In this document: piece by piece, positions 40,701-56,349 of the stretch
Layout: the number at the start of each line of letters is the position of its first letter
Position numbering within the stretch: the first letter of the stretch is position 1
From: Hofstenia miamia
Taxonomy: Eukaryota; Xenacoelomorpha; Acoela
DNA length: 64,000 nucleotides
NCBI GenBank assembly: GCA_004352715.1
Contig: SCFE01000024.1
Coordinates: forward strand, 1,003,676-1,067,675
Reading direction: 5' to 3'
Position numbers and translations under genes: made by a program
The notes under the pieces: model-generated
Told to the model about the DNA's origin: nothing
What the model saw: the letters and a program-made list of their open reading frames with translations, nothing else
The model's database searches: none

Positions 40701-43700
40701 TCACTACACGTATTAAATACTTTTTTGACACTATAATTGTAAATTTTGAAAAATAGGAAAATTGACTAAATTGGTATAAACATAGAAATGTCTATTTGAG
40801 AAAATAATGTAACTAATCTTATTGAATAAATTGGCAAATTGAAATACAAAAATCAATAAAATTCAACTACATATATGAAAGAAGAAAATGGGCTGAACTG
40901 GACTATTCGATTCAACAAGCAGGTAATACTGGAATGCTATAAGTCAATTGAAACTCTTTACTTAAAAAATTAAAGAGGTATTTTCATAATTCCTTGTTAT
41001 GAGCGGATTCTTTTGAAGGGCACACAAAACTAGTTTTTTAGAAAAATTCCATTTCTACCAACAGCTAGGAAGACACACAATTTACTAAGACAGGATATGG
41101 GTTAAATATTGGCGCTTAGAAAAACTAATAAATAAACTAATAAAAACAGACTACATGAAATCATGTTTCATTTAAGATTCTTACCTTACTGAAGTTGAAA
41201 TCAAGATCGGCATCTTGAACAACTGTTGATTGAAGTTGAAAGCAATCAGCACAGTCACTTCTAATCTCCGAGATTTTTTGAGATGCTAAATTTAACTGAT
41301 CTTGAATTTGACTATTATATTCAAGGAATGAGGTTTGAGAGGCCTTCATTGCAAGAAAATCATCGACAATGTCATTAAGAAGCCTTCTGAAATTAGTCAG
41401 GTTATAATAGAATTCTTTTAAAGGCGACGATTGCAGTGCGGCTGTAAGAATTTCATCTCCAAGTGGATTTCCTAGAATAAATATTAAGGGGAAACAATAA
41501 ATTTTTAGGTACTTATAAATATATATATATATTAATTAGCAGTATAACGAACAAGTTATGATGAAATTCCTAGAATTTTGAAAATTTATTAGTGATTGGA
41601 ATTCAAACCGCACAGCAATCCGATACAGCCCGATGGCAGGTTTCAATCGGGTAGACTTTTGCTGTGGGTGACTTAGTAAGAGGGTTGTAAAAATTCGCAT
41701 TTCAATTTCATTCTTTCCGGCATAATATATTTTTCATTCAGAACTCAATATGAACAAAGGTGCTCCGATTTTTTAATACTTGGCTTTGTAGGGGTATGAA
41801 AAATATATCTGGTCGGTCAATTGGAATATTCAGTGATGAGGTTGTCCGGTATCTCTGGTACTGAAAAAACCAAACCTGTCAGTTCTTAACAGAAACAAAC
41901 GGGACAAATCACTACCAAAATGTAGGAAATTCTCGAATCGTTATTGGTTGAAAGCAGTAACATATCGACCTGTTTCAGAATATTTCTTCACAGACATATT
42001 TTGTAAAGACTCGGTTTCGGAAAAACAATAACCTTCTATTGACCACCCACCGCACCAGTTTGAATGCGAAAAGATGTTGTGGATGACTAACTTAAAGAAG
42101 AGTGTACCTGACCGTACTGGACAGACGCTTCAATCTGTGCTGAACATCTGCTGACTTAGGTCGGCTTTCGAAATGTTACACTAATTGACATCTGAGCTAA
42201 TTCGGCAGCAATGGAATTGCAATTCGATTTTTTGTCCAAATGCTATTTTAAAATTTCTCCCTGAATCACTTGTATTATTTAGAGACATGTCGATGTCGGA
42301 GTCATATCTGATCTTTTCCTTTATCTGCTCTCCCCAACCCCTCTATTTTAGTTAAAAGTGACTTATATTTGAAGCACCTAAAAATTAATAAACGAATTAT
42401 TCAATTTATTGAGGTGGACAAAAATCAACAATGCGCTCAAGAATCATGGGTACGCTCCTGCAGTAGGATTGAAAAAATTGATCGAATAATTGACTGTGAG
42501 ATGAGCGTATCTGGCGTTGTTCTGCAACTGATTGTATGGCCTCCACTGGTCAGATGATTATTGTAGTGCCTGACAAAATGTATTACTGCACTATTGACAA
42601 AAGGTTAGGGTTAGTGTCTCAAACTGACTTCTGCACCCTCAAACTCTGCACCTTCACCTCACACGTCCTAACAACTGAAACGTCATGCATGACCATTCAT
42701 GCATACTTTATCCATGCCTATAACTCATCTGATATGCAAAAATCTGTCCTGACCTTCGTCTTCCAACTATATAAAATTCATTCTTCTAAAACTGGTGCAT
42801 GAGAACACAGCGAATGTAATTTACTATTAGAATGCACGTTTAATACCCATGAATGAAGAGCAATTGCAACTTTCTTTTGTGGGACATTAGCTATATTGCT
42901 CGAATGCCCAAAGTATATATATATATATATATATATATATATNNNNNNNNNNNNNNNNNNNNNNNNNNNNNNNNNNNNNNNNNNNNNNNNNNNNNNNNNN
43001 NNNNNNNNNNNNNNNNNNNNNNNNNNNNNNNNNNNNNNNNNNNNNNNNNNNNNNNNNNNNNNNNNNNNNNNNNNNNNNNNNNNNNNNNNNNNNNNATATA
43101 TATATATATATATATATATATAAACATATACATACACACACATATATATATACATATATATATACATATATATATACATTATAAGGAAATGGTGATATCA
43201 ACTTCCTTACTCATCAATGAAGAAAAATGTATTTTGAAAATATTAAAATAATTTTAAAGAAATGGAGCAACGCCTATCGCAAATAAATTGACTGTTGGAT
43301 TGCGCAACAGCTAACATAGTGTGTGTGTTGATAACGTGATAAATTATTAATTTTTAAGTTTTATGGAAACGACGGAATCGCATTTTACAACGCGCTTGCC
43401 TAAAATAGTACTAAGCGATTGAGTCTGCGAACGAGACAAACGTTTAAATATTGAAATGTTGAACTTATCATTTGTATTGCAGTTGCAGACTAGATTAAAT
43501 TAGAGATTACTTTGGCAAAAGTCAGCAAGTATTTTATAAGTGATCCATCTACATAAATTAATGTTGACGACTACAGTGCTATTGAATTGTTATTATTAAT
43601 GAAGAAGCGCAATTAATGTAACGTGGTCAATTAACAAAAGAAACTTTCAAAATTGGATAAAAAAACTCCATTTCCAAAATGCCGAGTTTGCCATCAGAAA

Positions 43701-46700
43701 AAGCATGATTAGAGAGCAACCGAAAGGAATTGCTTTCTTAGTCGCCAAGCATTTCTTTTACTACAAAATATCTGGGTACTCATATTCATCCTACGAAAAA
43801 ACTTGAAGCAATTAGTAACTTATTCATTAATACATGGAATATGAAATTTCGCTGTCCGCAATTATAGCAATTACTATATTGAAATAATTGATGCTGCGAC
43901 TATTGTTTGAACATCTTTGGTTACTAAGCTTTCTAGTAATTTATGAGTAACTTGTCTAGCCGCTAGTAAGTTGTCTAGTGACCTTAGTATACACATTCAT
44001 AGCTAAGCCTGCAATCTGCTCGATGCAAGGAGAACTAGAATAAGAGGGCATACAACCAATACAATTGTGTGAAAAATAAGAAAATTAGCTTAAACATTGA
44101 ATTTTGCATAGCATAATGTGGAAAATCAATATGAGAAATCCTATTAATAAATTGCGCAATCATATTTATAGGGTTGCTTTTGATACAAATCCTTAAGGAT
44201 CCTGAAATAATAAAAACTCTGCTAAGCTAAAAATGGCAAGAAAGTAGGAATAAAACCTAAAACTAACAAGTTTCAGCTGGGTCAGACATGTGGTGGATAA
44301 TTTTATTAGTGTAATGCGCTAATTCACACTTCAAATTTTCTCATACAAGCAATAAAACGTCTTAAATTAAATGTGCAAAGCCACTGAGAGATAAGTCAAA
44401 GTTATTAAAATCAAACCGTCTCTGAAGTTGTAGTTGATTGTTTCTTCAAGCTTTGTAAAGCCATTAACCCCAGCATGTTGAAATTGCTAAATTAACTAAT
44501 TAATTATAAGTGAAATATGCTCAATTAAACATATTCTTTATTGGCACAATTATTTAGAAAAATCTAGAACAAATACTTGGACATTTAATTAATTATATAA
44601 ACAACTTCGATTTATCATAATGAACCAATTTGACCTAGGGTGCACTTGGTGAATAACATTCAATCAAACAAATGACAGAAATCATGTAATTTGAAAGTCC
44701 AATAAATACTAAAAAATGCTGAAAGCAACCCTTATTTTTAAAATATATGCTTTTATTTGTGAAAAAGTTAGACAGACACATGTTTTAATTTGTTTTGCTT
44801 CGCACTAACTAGTTCCAACTTGCTTCTCGGATGCTTATCTTCAGATCAACTGATTTTTGGCATTTGTTTTGAAGACGGATGTTTTAAATAAGAGTTTGTG
44901 TGAATAGATGTGGAGATCAAATTTCTGTGTACCGTTTAGGTTGAGTCAATGATTTTTGCTAGTGTGCAGCGTGTTCAAAACTTCAAGTGTGTAAATCTTA
45001 TTAATTCATTGATTGGAAATCGTGTAACATACGAATTCAATATCTTCTAACTACCGCTGAACTGAAATTTTTCGGTCACTCCCTATAGTTATTCAAATTC
45101 ATAATCTTAGATCTAGTGGATAAGATGCATACTACAAAAAGATTTTCACATATGCAGGCATATACAAAAACCGATCCTCTCCAAAAAAACATCTAAAAAT
45201 CACTTGAGCCGGGACAAGTAGGAAAACAAGCATCCATTCTAATAAACCCTGCCTCTAAACAGCAATATTCTACATTATATAACTACAGTGAAATATAGAA
45301 ATATGCTACACACGAAAAAATATCTACAAACAATAAACCCCTAACAGAAAATTAGCATAAAACAAATGTCTTCTTTCAAAAAATTAAATTCTAACAATAA
45401 TCTTTTTATTGAGAACAATAGTCTATACAGCTAAGCTGAATACCGTGAAATATTTATTGAATATCACTGCACATGTTAATGCCGGTTAATATATAAAGCT
45501 AAGATAGAATTAGTTCCAACAAACTAGCACTGAAGTGCATGCGTTTAGGCAGCCGCAGATCCAGTAGAAAAACATAAATTTTTATAGCAGACTTTTAAGT
45601 ACTCATTTAAATGATTTTTCCTGAACATTGTAAAACGAGGTGCTGCAACACCCTTTTCCGATATCCACATCTGTGTTTAAGTTATTTAGCTTAAGCTAAA
45701 TTAATCATTCAGGTCAGATCCTCAGCGAAATTTTTAACATATTTTAAAAATAGATTCCTAAAATGCCTCTACCAATTTAGTTTTTAATATTTTTTAAAAA
45801 GTTTCACAATAAAAAAATCAATGTTGGAAATCTGACGGGGAAGATGTCTCGCCTTGCGTAGACCACTACGTATACGCTGATGATAAGCAGGCGTAACCAA
45901 CACTCAGAAACAACGTTTTTATATCTACAACGAATTTACACCGATATCGTACTAATTGAAAATACGCCTCAAAAAGTAAACATTTTCGAGTGAGCTATGC
46001 ACAATAAATGTTCACCGCTGAAAATTGAAACATTGAAAGGAATTGTACACTTGAAAAAGTGACGTTGGTTTAATTTCGTGACAAACAGTGAGTGCTTTAC
46101 CTGTATTTAGTGATGTTTCCCAAAATTAAAGTCGCATCAAAGGCGAATTAACTTTGAATAATTAAAAGAAAATCAATAAAATTTTAAATTCTGTTCCATT
46201 GAAATAAATTGCTGAAATAAAGGCAAAGACTAAAAGCTTTTCATTAAAATTTAACAGTTACTATTGAAGGATCTGAAAACTTCATGGTCTATGCGGGTAT
46301 GCGAAGTAAGAAGAATACTAATCTTATTTATTCATTATTCGGGAAAATTATCATCGAGTAACCGTTTAACATAACAAGATCTTTATCCTCTAATGGAGAG
46401 CGCAAAATATTCAATTAGTTTTTCAGTTTCACTAACGTTGTAATTACATGCATCTGCAACTCCATTTCATTATTCAATTTAAACTTAACCCTAAACTGCC
46501 TATGAATTTTTTAAAATATTTTATGGTTTTCCTTAAGAAAATTAAACGCTTATAACTCTAAATTAATATAGCCATCTAAAATCTGTAAGCACCATTAGAT
46601 CGAGAATGTCCTCTTTTCTCATTATTAAAACTTTTTTGAAAAATTGGAATTATCAATAAAAAATCATGAATTTTTTCAAGTACTTCAGCTTCAGCCACAG

Positions 46701-48130
46701 CAATATACTTTTGCACAAACCTCCAACATTATGCTAGGGCACTTTCACCGAAACTCAAGATTTCTAAATTTGCTCGAAAATTTGGAAAAACAGTTTGTCC
46801 TGTATAAAGGACATAGGCAGTTTAAGGCTAACAAACTTGTTAAAATATTTAAGCAGATCTTTATATTCCGCATACGTATACAACATTTATAAACTACAAT
46901 GATTTCCTCACTTTCGCATGTTATGCGTACTATTCCAGGTGATAGAAAGCGGCAACGTCCATTTCAGAATAATTTCCAATTTCTACTGAATAATTGGTAA
47001 ACATTTAAAGCGTTGGCAACTGAAATATTAATTGTTTTGTCAGCCTATACTTAGGCTTAGTCATTGATGGATTTCAGTGGTGAATATTAAATATTTATTG
47101 TTTCGCAAGAGGAGTAATAATTCTCAGGCTAGTTGGTTTCTACTAGAACTCGTGGCAAACTATGAACTAGTGCCATAGCCACGCTGGTTGGTGGGAACTA
47201 TTTTTATATTTCGTTGACCTCAATGGGAGATATGTTGCGGAGATAATCCGAATTGTTGCGCTACGTCAGCGCAGGAAGCCGTGGATTCCTCATTCACAAG
47301 AGAAACAAATGTTATCTTTATACAGAACAGCGAATGTCCCATCTTATTAATTACAAATGAAAAGGAAAATTTGCAAAAACGATATCAATATCTTTGATGT
47401 TAACATACTTTTTTGGCGGTAAAAATTGATTCTTGGCATAGGTCTTTAAGAAATTCTTAAAATTTAAGTTATTAAAATTATTCTTAGAGAATAAAAAGTT
47501 TGTAAGCTATAATTTAATGAAATATGAAATTCTCATTGGATTATAAATTACATCACAATCATACTTCGACACATTAAAAGATAAGAAAAGAAATAAGTTT
47601 CCTTAAATACTTAGGCATCCAATTGAACATGACTGCGCATGTACACTTAAACGTGAATATGGCTCTCATTAACAAATGATAAATTTAGCAGCAAGTTCAA
47701 TAATTTTAAAGTATTTGCAGACACTGGTTGAAACAAGAAATACAGACGACTTTTACAGACCTAAAGTAAACATGTAAACAGCGTTCAAATTTGTTCAGTA
47801 AGAATGGATTGATAAAACATTTTTTAACTTTACACAATTAGTAAGCACGTCGTTATAGATTTAAAATTCCCATCAATTATTACCGATAGGATTTTAAAGA
47901 GAGTCTCGTGTGACTAAAGCGACTAAATATAAAAATGTGGTTGCGCTCTTTTAAATCAAATTGTCACAATAAAAGCGGCACACAAAGCTTATAGCATTCA
48001 CAAAATGTCAACAGAAATGTATCATGTTGTTGAAATTCTAGGTCAAACAATAGATTCCTAACGTTTATTGAAATAATCAGATCAAAAAATTCACAGCACC
48101 GTTCGAATCTTCCATATCCAAATCTATTCC

Positions 48131-48172
<42 letters not shown>

Positions 48173-48177
48173 TATAC

Positions 48178-48210
<33 letters not shown>

Positions 48211-51200
48211 GTTTACATGATGATTCCATATCGCCTTTTTATATAGTGACTCCAAATTTTTCTTAAATTTTTTAAGTAATGTTCAGAAGAAGGCTTAGTG
48301 GGACAATTATGGAGACCATTAGGAGTCAAGAGGCATGCCATTCAAACCCGAGGAAATGGGCACTAATTTTAGAGCTTAATAAAAAAATTCAAATGACGTT
48401 CAACTAAAATATTTCCTGTAGCACTACAAATCAAAACTATAATTTTAAACTTGCAGAAATAATTTTTGGATTATGGTAGATGTGGACCAATATTTATTAC
48501 TAGCACTGTAAATCAACAGGCAAAAAGAGGAAGAATGTTTTGGGTTCAATACATTTTTGAATTTCAAATGCGAATTGTTGTTTACTTTCCACACAGACCA
48601 ATTACAACTAAGCGTGGCTTCAATTGCTAGCCGATTGCGATAAAAAATGTGGAAGCTATTTCAAATATGTCCATTTCAATCGATCGATTAACCATATAGC
48701 CTTACTCACGGTTAAATATTTTATGTGATAGTACTGAAAAGAAATTCGTTGTTGGAAAAGCTTTGTAGTATTTAGCAATGGATGGAAGTGATAATTAAGC
48801 ACTGATGTATGATTTCATCAGAGAAAAAGGTTACGGAGATCATCATACATGGAAATATGCCAACACGACAATTTCCCCTCAGTGTATCAACACATATTTT
48901 CGAAATAGTTAACACGAAAACATTGATTTTTTCACACAAGTGTTTTTATGTATGATTTTTTGGATGTATATGTTTCTTAAAGAGGTTTGCACACATAAAT
49001 AAAGTAAAGTGAAACAAAATTATGTTTGCTTCATTATTATACTGAAAAGATTTATTTACCTTAACTTTGACCTCGCATACATGCTTTAAGGTTTACTTAA
49101 CTCACATTTGCGTAGGCCCTCGAAGACATGCATCTAAATTACTTAGAAAGCGATTTACTAACTACCTACACGGTTTATAGGAATATTAACAATGAAATAA
49201 TATAGTTTTTAAATTAAATTATGCAAAAAGTGGTTTAGTATTTATAAGCATAAACATCGAGATTTGTCAAAAATGTTTTACATCTATTTGGTGAATTCAC
49301 TCTAATTGAGCTAAAAATGTTAACAAGCCGGCCCAAACCAAAGTAAAAATAGTATTCATTAACTGGAATAACAAAATTCAAGGTGGACCAGGACCTTGAT
49401 ATTTTCAGTGAAGACGTTACCAAAACCGAAGAACGGCGTTCTATCACATAATAAAAGCGTTTCTGTAAAGCGTTGTCCTATAATCTCTAACAATAAGAGG
49501 TGTAGGCAGGATTTGTTGTCAATGAAACATCTCAATCTAGTCAAGACTTATCTAAAAGAGGCACTAAGGCCCACAAATTTTTGAAAATATTGAAAACATA
49601 CACCTTAAAATGCATTTCACGATATTACTTTTTAAATTTTTTCAATTTTTCAACGAAAGATTTCTTATTTAAGTAATCAAAATCAATTTTGAAAATTAAC
49701 AGGCGACATTCCACCATATCCGCCCCTTGCGGGCGCCACTGCTCATGACATAAATACCTATCTCAATCACAGTTAAAAGTTGAATGTAGTGATTATCTCC
49801 AACTATCCTGTCAAATGGACGTCGAGCTAACAGTGACGTACAAATACAGACAATCCAAGTGCATTCATTTCAAAGAAGGCATACATGAAGAAAACATAAT
49901 AAATTGGTCGCAATAAAAATGAATTTCCAAGAAGTTCAAGGCACGAATTTTAAATTTCCATACAGTTTTAGGTAGTTCAAGATCTCTATTTATCCCCGAC
50001 ACTCTGATTTCATTTAACGTCAGATCACTTCCAAGAAATAAATTAATTAAGCATACAGATGATTCTTTTTCAAAATGATTTCCAGCCTACAACTATATAA
50101 TTCCATGAGAGGCTAACGGGTGAAATCCAAACGATACATTCCAACAAATAAATATATGAATTTAAATTTAGTTCTTGTTTAAATGTTGAATTTTACAGTA
50201 CTCTAAATAAAGTATCTAGTATTTCAATAATTATCTTGAAATTGTTCAAACAAATGAAGTCTCGTAAAATCAAAAAATGTGTTAAACGGTGTTTAAGATT
50301 ACTTTATTCGCATTGCGCTGTAGTAATTGTTCATTAAACATAAACGTCGAAAGTTGCATATCTGAGACAAGCTTGAAAAGATAATATTTACAATGAGAAA
50401 TTTAAGCATTTACATTAAGTACCCAGCCCTGCTCTCCCATTAAGCTTTTGATTGCTACTCAAAAATTAGTCGAGCTTTCTTAATGAGACTTGGTGACTTT
50501 CTTAACTTTTTTTTAAGTGGCATAACTCCCTAAAATACAATTTATCAACAAGGGGTAAGTTAAATAGCAGGAGGTGGAGAATCCTCCCTCCCCAGGGCTG
50601 ACAAACCCGAAAAAGCCTGATAAATTGTAACTCAAGAAGTAGTTGTTTGAATAATTCGTTAAAATTCTATTGTTGACAACAATTATGAACGAAAATGGAA
50701 ATAAGTTTTTAATTCTTCGCAACGAAATAATGAGGCAGTTATGAATTTTTAAAACAGTTGCATAGTTCCAACATTTTCCACAGCTGTTGACAAATGCACA
50801 GATAAAAAACGGTAGTGATTAATGAATAATGCTTCATAATTTACGTGCTAGGTAACAATTTACAGAAAAAGGACTGCAGTTATTTTTAAACACAGTAGTA
50901 TAGCAAAAAATTCACAAGGACAGGCCCGTGGCTTGCATTTGACATATAGCGGCCATGGTCCTTCAAAGTTCAATAAATTAATCATAGTTTTACTCATATA
51001 AAATAGTTTCGCACTTTTTCATTGAAATTTTAAATAGAATGGCATTAGTATTTTATATATTTTAACTAAAATATATTCACTCTAACTTAATTACAGAATA
51101 TTAGAATTAATACTATGGAGTATCCAGAATGGCAAGAGGAAGGGGGCCAAGTGGCCCAACAGGGAGGGTCATGCCCACACATTTTTTGTGATAATAGCAT

Positions 51201-54200
51201 ATTCAGGGTGGGCAAACCTTGAGCAGAGTAATTCTGAACATAAACAATGCCAACACTTGCACCCTTGAATAATATTTGCAAAAAAACTATGCCATGTGAA
51301 AGAATATGCTGTTACTTTTTAAGAAGATATATTTGACAGTATATGCAACATATATTTTTAACAGCAAGTGAAAGGGAAATTATACGGTCTATAATAAATG
51401 TTCCATTTACATTGAGGACCAGTCGACATCTCCGATACAAAGTGTTTTGTGTGCCATTTCCAAAAGGTTGCAGTCTAGCGTTCGCCATTTTGATAATACA
51501 ATTGCATAATTTAGGGCATATTCTTACATGTTAAATCCATGCTAGCAGGTAAAGACTATAATAATGAAATATGCAAGTAATCGAATTCAATGGCATGCAT
51601 TTATATTATATGTAAACAGAAATCAATGATTATATATAATGGCCTAATAATTACAAATAAAAATAATTTGAAAGTTCAAAGATTCATTGAAATATTGAGC
51701 ATGTCAGAAATTGCAACTTCATTCATATTAAAAGAAACAGTAGTTTCTATGTAATTTTTGAAGCACTCGCGATAAATGTATGTCTTGAAATGATAAGACC
51801 TTCTTAGTTAATCTAGTGCTAAAATAGTTAAGCTTAACAATTCAACCTTTCAAATTCCGACTTGCTTTTCAAAAATCAAATTGAATCCAAGTAATAATAA
51901 ATCTATCCAAAAGTGCTGCAAACATGTATTTCAAATCTGCTAGCATATAATGATTTTCACTCTACTCATTTAGTTGAATTACTCTTTTCATATAACAATA
52001 ATTTTGACCAAATTCCTAGAGCTTAATTCTTGATATCTTTTAGAATTTTTAAAATTCATGGTAAGACTAGACTAAATTGTTTTTCATCAAAATATACGAA
52101 AATTTTGTATCATTTTTTGACTTAAAAACCAAGGAGGTTAATATTAATGTTCCTCAAAAAAGTAAGAAATGTTGTTAACTAATCATTTTTAGATGTCTTT
52201 TTTTAGATGCTAAAAAATTATATCCCAGTTAACAAAAAATATCGTTTCAATATTAAATATACATTTGAAAACCCGATTAAAATCACTAATGCTTAAGACT
52301 CATATTTTTTAAAAACCACCAAATTTTATATGATTCTCAGAAAAGAGGCACAATACGCGATTATATATATTCGGTTTAGGCATAAAAATTGTGGATAACT
52401 TAAGCCCTTTGACAAATTATGTTGAAAAGCAAAGATTAATTGCATTAATAAATGTTTCCAAGCGTTTAATGATGATTGAAAGAAATGCGAACAATTACAA
52501 AAAGTTTAGCAAACTTGAGAAACTGGAAACACATTTGTTGTAACATGTGTTGGATATACATTTGAACTTTCATCAAAAAGTGTAATCAATTTGTTTACAG
52601 TAGCATTATGACATACTTTTACGTATTTTAAATAGTTCATAAATTAATATGAATGCCTAAATCAGATTTAAAAAGCAAACCACGTTTATTCAATGGCATG
52701 CACCAGGCGGAAATGGTTTACAACATTGATTTTCATTGGTTAAATATAAAAGTTCTGTAAATATAAAAAATTTACAACTAAGGTATTGAAATGGCATTTT
52801 AGTGTATTTTTCAAAATTTTTAAAAATTGGTCACTCAGTTGATCACTCCTGAGATTTCCCAGTAAAAAAATCCTGATGTGATTAACCGATGCACTTTGAA
52901 TGTAATATAATACATACAAATAAGTATGTATTAAATAAATTTGATTTCATAACAAAAGAGATGTCTTTCAATGGAACCTTACTTCGAAACCTGTAGTGTA
53001 ACCTTGTAAGTTAACAATATTGTTTTACATTTTGGTTGGTTCTGAAGATTGCCTCGGGAAACTACAAGGAATACACAATATGTAAGATTGTATCAGAAAT
53101 AAAAGTGAGTATTAAATTGTCAGCAGAACATTTTAATACCCAAGCGATCATAAAATGAAATGAGAGCAATTACGTGGGAATTTAGTCATTTGAATTCAAA
53201 GTTTATGAGTTAAATAGCGCAGCATTAAAAAGCATTTCCTGAAATTTCATTCCCAAAAAGACTGTCTGCGGTAATTTCACCAGTCAAAAATGTAGTGACT
53301 ATGATGTTAAATAAACGCTGAAAACTATATCACATCCCAGTACAATTTATTAATAATCTAACTTTTTTAAAAAGCCTTCTAACCAATCTAAGTTATTAAA
53401 GCGTTGGAATCTATTTCACTAGGTAATAATACAAAAGTGGGGAATTAACAACGGAACACACGTCTTACATATTGTGCAATATGCCTTGCTTCAGTAATCC
53501 TATCTTCAACTACTGCAAATTGTATATTCAAGTGACATACGGCACTTTGAATTTTATAACTTTGCGTGCGCCATAGAAAATGCGTGCATTTTCATTTTAT
53601 TAGAAGACAATATAAAATATACATTCTTTTAAAAGATGAGCAAGTGTGTTGCTCATCAAAGCAAGCAAACTTCTTCATAAAATTGTTAATAATTCTTATT
53701 AACTCAAAACCTTTCTTACATAAAGTCATTTACAAAGGAATTAGGTCAAAGATTATTTAATTGAAAAAACTGCAACCATTGCTGCTACAATAGCAGATTC
53801 CAAAATTAATATGAAATATGGTGCCGTTTGAATCGTCTCTTCAAACAGATGTCGAACATAAAAAATGTCTGCCTACACCAAATGGACGCTATAGACAAAG
53901 CAGAATAATTAAATCAGTAAAATTCTTACTAAATCAAACAGAAAGTTATTTATCAATGATTCTAAAGTTGATCTTTAAGAAGAATAAAGTCATGCATCAG
54001 ATTACCCCATTAAAATACTATGCTTCTATACGATATTTTACACAGCAAATTATGTGCGTTAAATTCATCTGAACATTAAAGTAGTAAATGCGCTGTTAAA
54101 CAGAATATTCAAATATTAACATAAATTATTGAAAGTTATAAACTGCGAGACACCTATCCACAAAAGGTTGAACTTGGTAATTTTTAATTTTCGTTTTCAA

Positions 54201-56306
54201 AGCTGCAATTATTTAGCACGTGATTGGTGGAGGTAAACATTAACAAAAATACTAATGAACATTTAAAAATCTATAAAGTGCAATCACAAAAAACCCAGAA
54301 CATTTTAATACTACACTTGCATGCTCATCAGTATTTGCAATGTGCAATATATCTATCCGATTCATGTCCAGCTGAGATTAAAAAATTGGTGGACGATAAC
54401 TTAACGTTACTTAAATGAAATATCAAACATGACCCTTATCTTCAACAAAAAAAACTAATCAGTGTTTCCCTCGTCTACGAAATTATTCAGAAGATTTTAT
54501 TGCCATAGATGTACAAACACAAATATAATTTTACATTCTATTTATAAAACCGACGTCGGCGAAACTTGAAAGGAATGCAAAGCGGAATTAACTGTTTGCT
54601 GAAAGTTGTATATAATTGAATGACAATGCAATAGATATGTGAGCGTGCTTTTTTATTCAGAACGGTTCACAAACTAGGAGGCGATGGAAAATACAACAAT
54701 ATTAACCTAGTATAGTTTAGGTATAAGCAACGATATTTAAAAAATAATTGCTGCTGCACTTATTGTCGCAATTTAATTATTGCAGTTATTGATTGTATAT
54801 TTTACAATTATTGTTTTTCAATGCATATAGCACACACTGCCAACAGCAAAATTATTTTCAGATGGTTAATGCGAAGTGCAAGAAAATCATTTCTTGATCA
54901 GACTGACTAAGATATTGCTACATTTATTACTTCGTCACATGAATATTTAGCATTGAAAATTTGGAAGAAGCCAGACAATTATTTAACGCGCTTTTGATTG
55001 CATGTCCTTCAATGACAGATCACCTGAGTCTTAAATTTGATCATAATCCTGAGTTTGAGAAGGGTGTCTACAATTACATTTCTGGAGGGACAGTAACTGA
55101 TGATGAAAAGTTGGAGGGGAAATGTTCATTTTCCCAAAAATAAGTTGTTCGAGAAGAAGCAAACGCGACTTCATTGTTGATGGCATTTTGGCGAAAAAAA
55201 GCTTTTATCGCAAGATTTGTTCAGTTTCTTGGTTACCACCTACATCAAACAAGGCAGAGCGACTTTTAGTCAAGTGAGGTTCCACCTACAAAACGGCTCT
55301 TTCCAAAAACTTGGAAAGTGAGAATTTTCTCTGAGTCAATCGAGCACGGTGGAATGCGGTAGATATTGCAATAAATTGGATTCTTCTGTCTACAATAATT
55401 GTTTTTGATGAGACAATAATTGAATAATTGCAATAATTTATTGCTGTCATTGGCGCTGATGCAATCATACAACAATACTATTGTAATTCAATATTACCCA
55501 TCAATGTGTAAAAGGTGAACATCATGTCAATGAATAATCAAATATGCATGAAGCCAAACCTTCTTGCAAAGATGCAGCAAATAGTAATTAGGAAGTATTG
55601 ACAAAGCACAAATAATTTTTTGGAAAACAACATGACATATAAATTACTAGTTTTTTTTCAAATTGCTATGTTATGCATATACACACTGTTACAATTACTA
55701 GATGAATTGCTATTTATTATTTTGTTTATAATGCATTTAATGGCATATATTATACTACATCTGTTCTCAAATACTTAACTCTGAAAACACTAAATAAATA
55801 CCACTATAAGTGCAATTAATGAACCTGTTTTTCTAAAGCTATATTCATTAAATACATTTAAAATAAGCATTAATGTATTTTACATCCTTTCGCCTATTGG
55901 ATAAAAAAGATTATATTAGTTATGTTAAACAGTGCACACTCAGGTATTTGTTGACTAGTTCTTCGGCGCCCATGGATAAAAGAACAAACATTTAGTATAA
56001 TCAATTACATAGACGTCATTTCTTTGATTGTGATATATTATATGAGTTGGCAGTAAGAGGCGCACTTAATTGAATAAAAAGTTTTAACCAATTAACATAA
56101 TGAATGAGTCGATCGCCAGTAAGACAAAAATCATTAAAATATATTGATTTCTGGTGTCTTTTCTAGATCGTTTCAAATTGGTAATTCACTCAAATATTAT
56201 TCGAAAACTGACATTGAAAGCCTTCACGAATATCTTAAAACAGTTACTTTTCATTAGCATATGTCATATCATAGACAAATAAATAGTAGTATTTAGTTAT
56301 CTATGG

Positions 56307-56349
<43 letters not shown>

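Noticed and set aside
47964-48191. Tyr-Ile repeat frames over (TA)n tracts
   Set aside because: Alternating TA gives an endless YIYI frame on both strands. This is a microsatellite, not a protein.
49235-49584. Overlapping open frames on both strands
   Set aside because: Mutual shadows with no splice signals that fit any neighbouring exon and no recognisable motif.
50423-50620. CAGCCCTG and CAGGGCTG words as the ends of one hAT-like element
   Set aside because: They face outward rather than inward, so they cannot be the two ends of a single element, and neither has a visible partner.
53469-53512. Exon-like segment as the missing prominin exon
   Set aside because: Its entry phase (two bases) and exit phase (0) cannot connect the phase-0 end of the 62 kb exon to the 41 kb exon, and the peptide does not resemble prominin loop 1.
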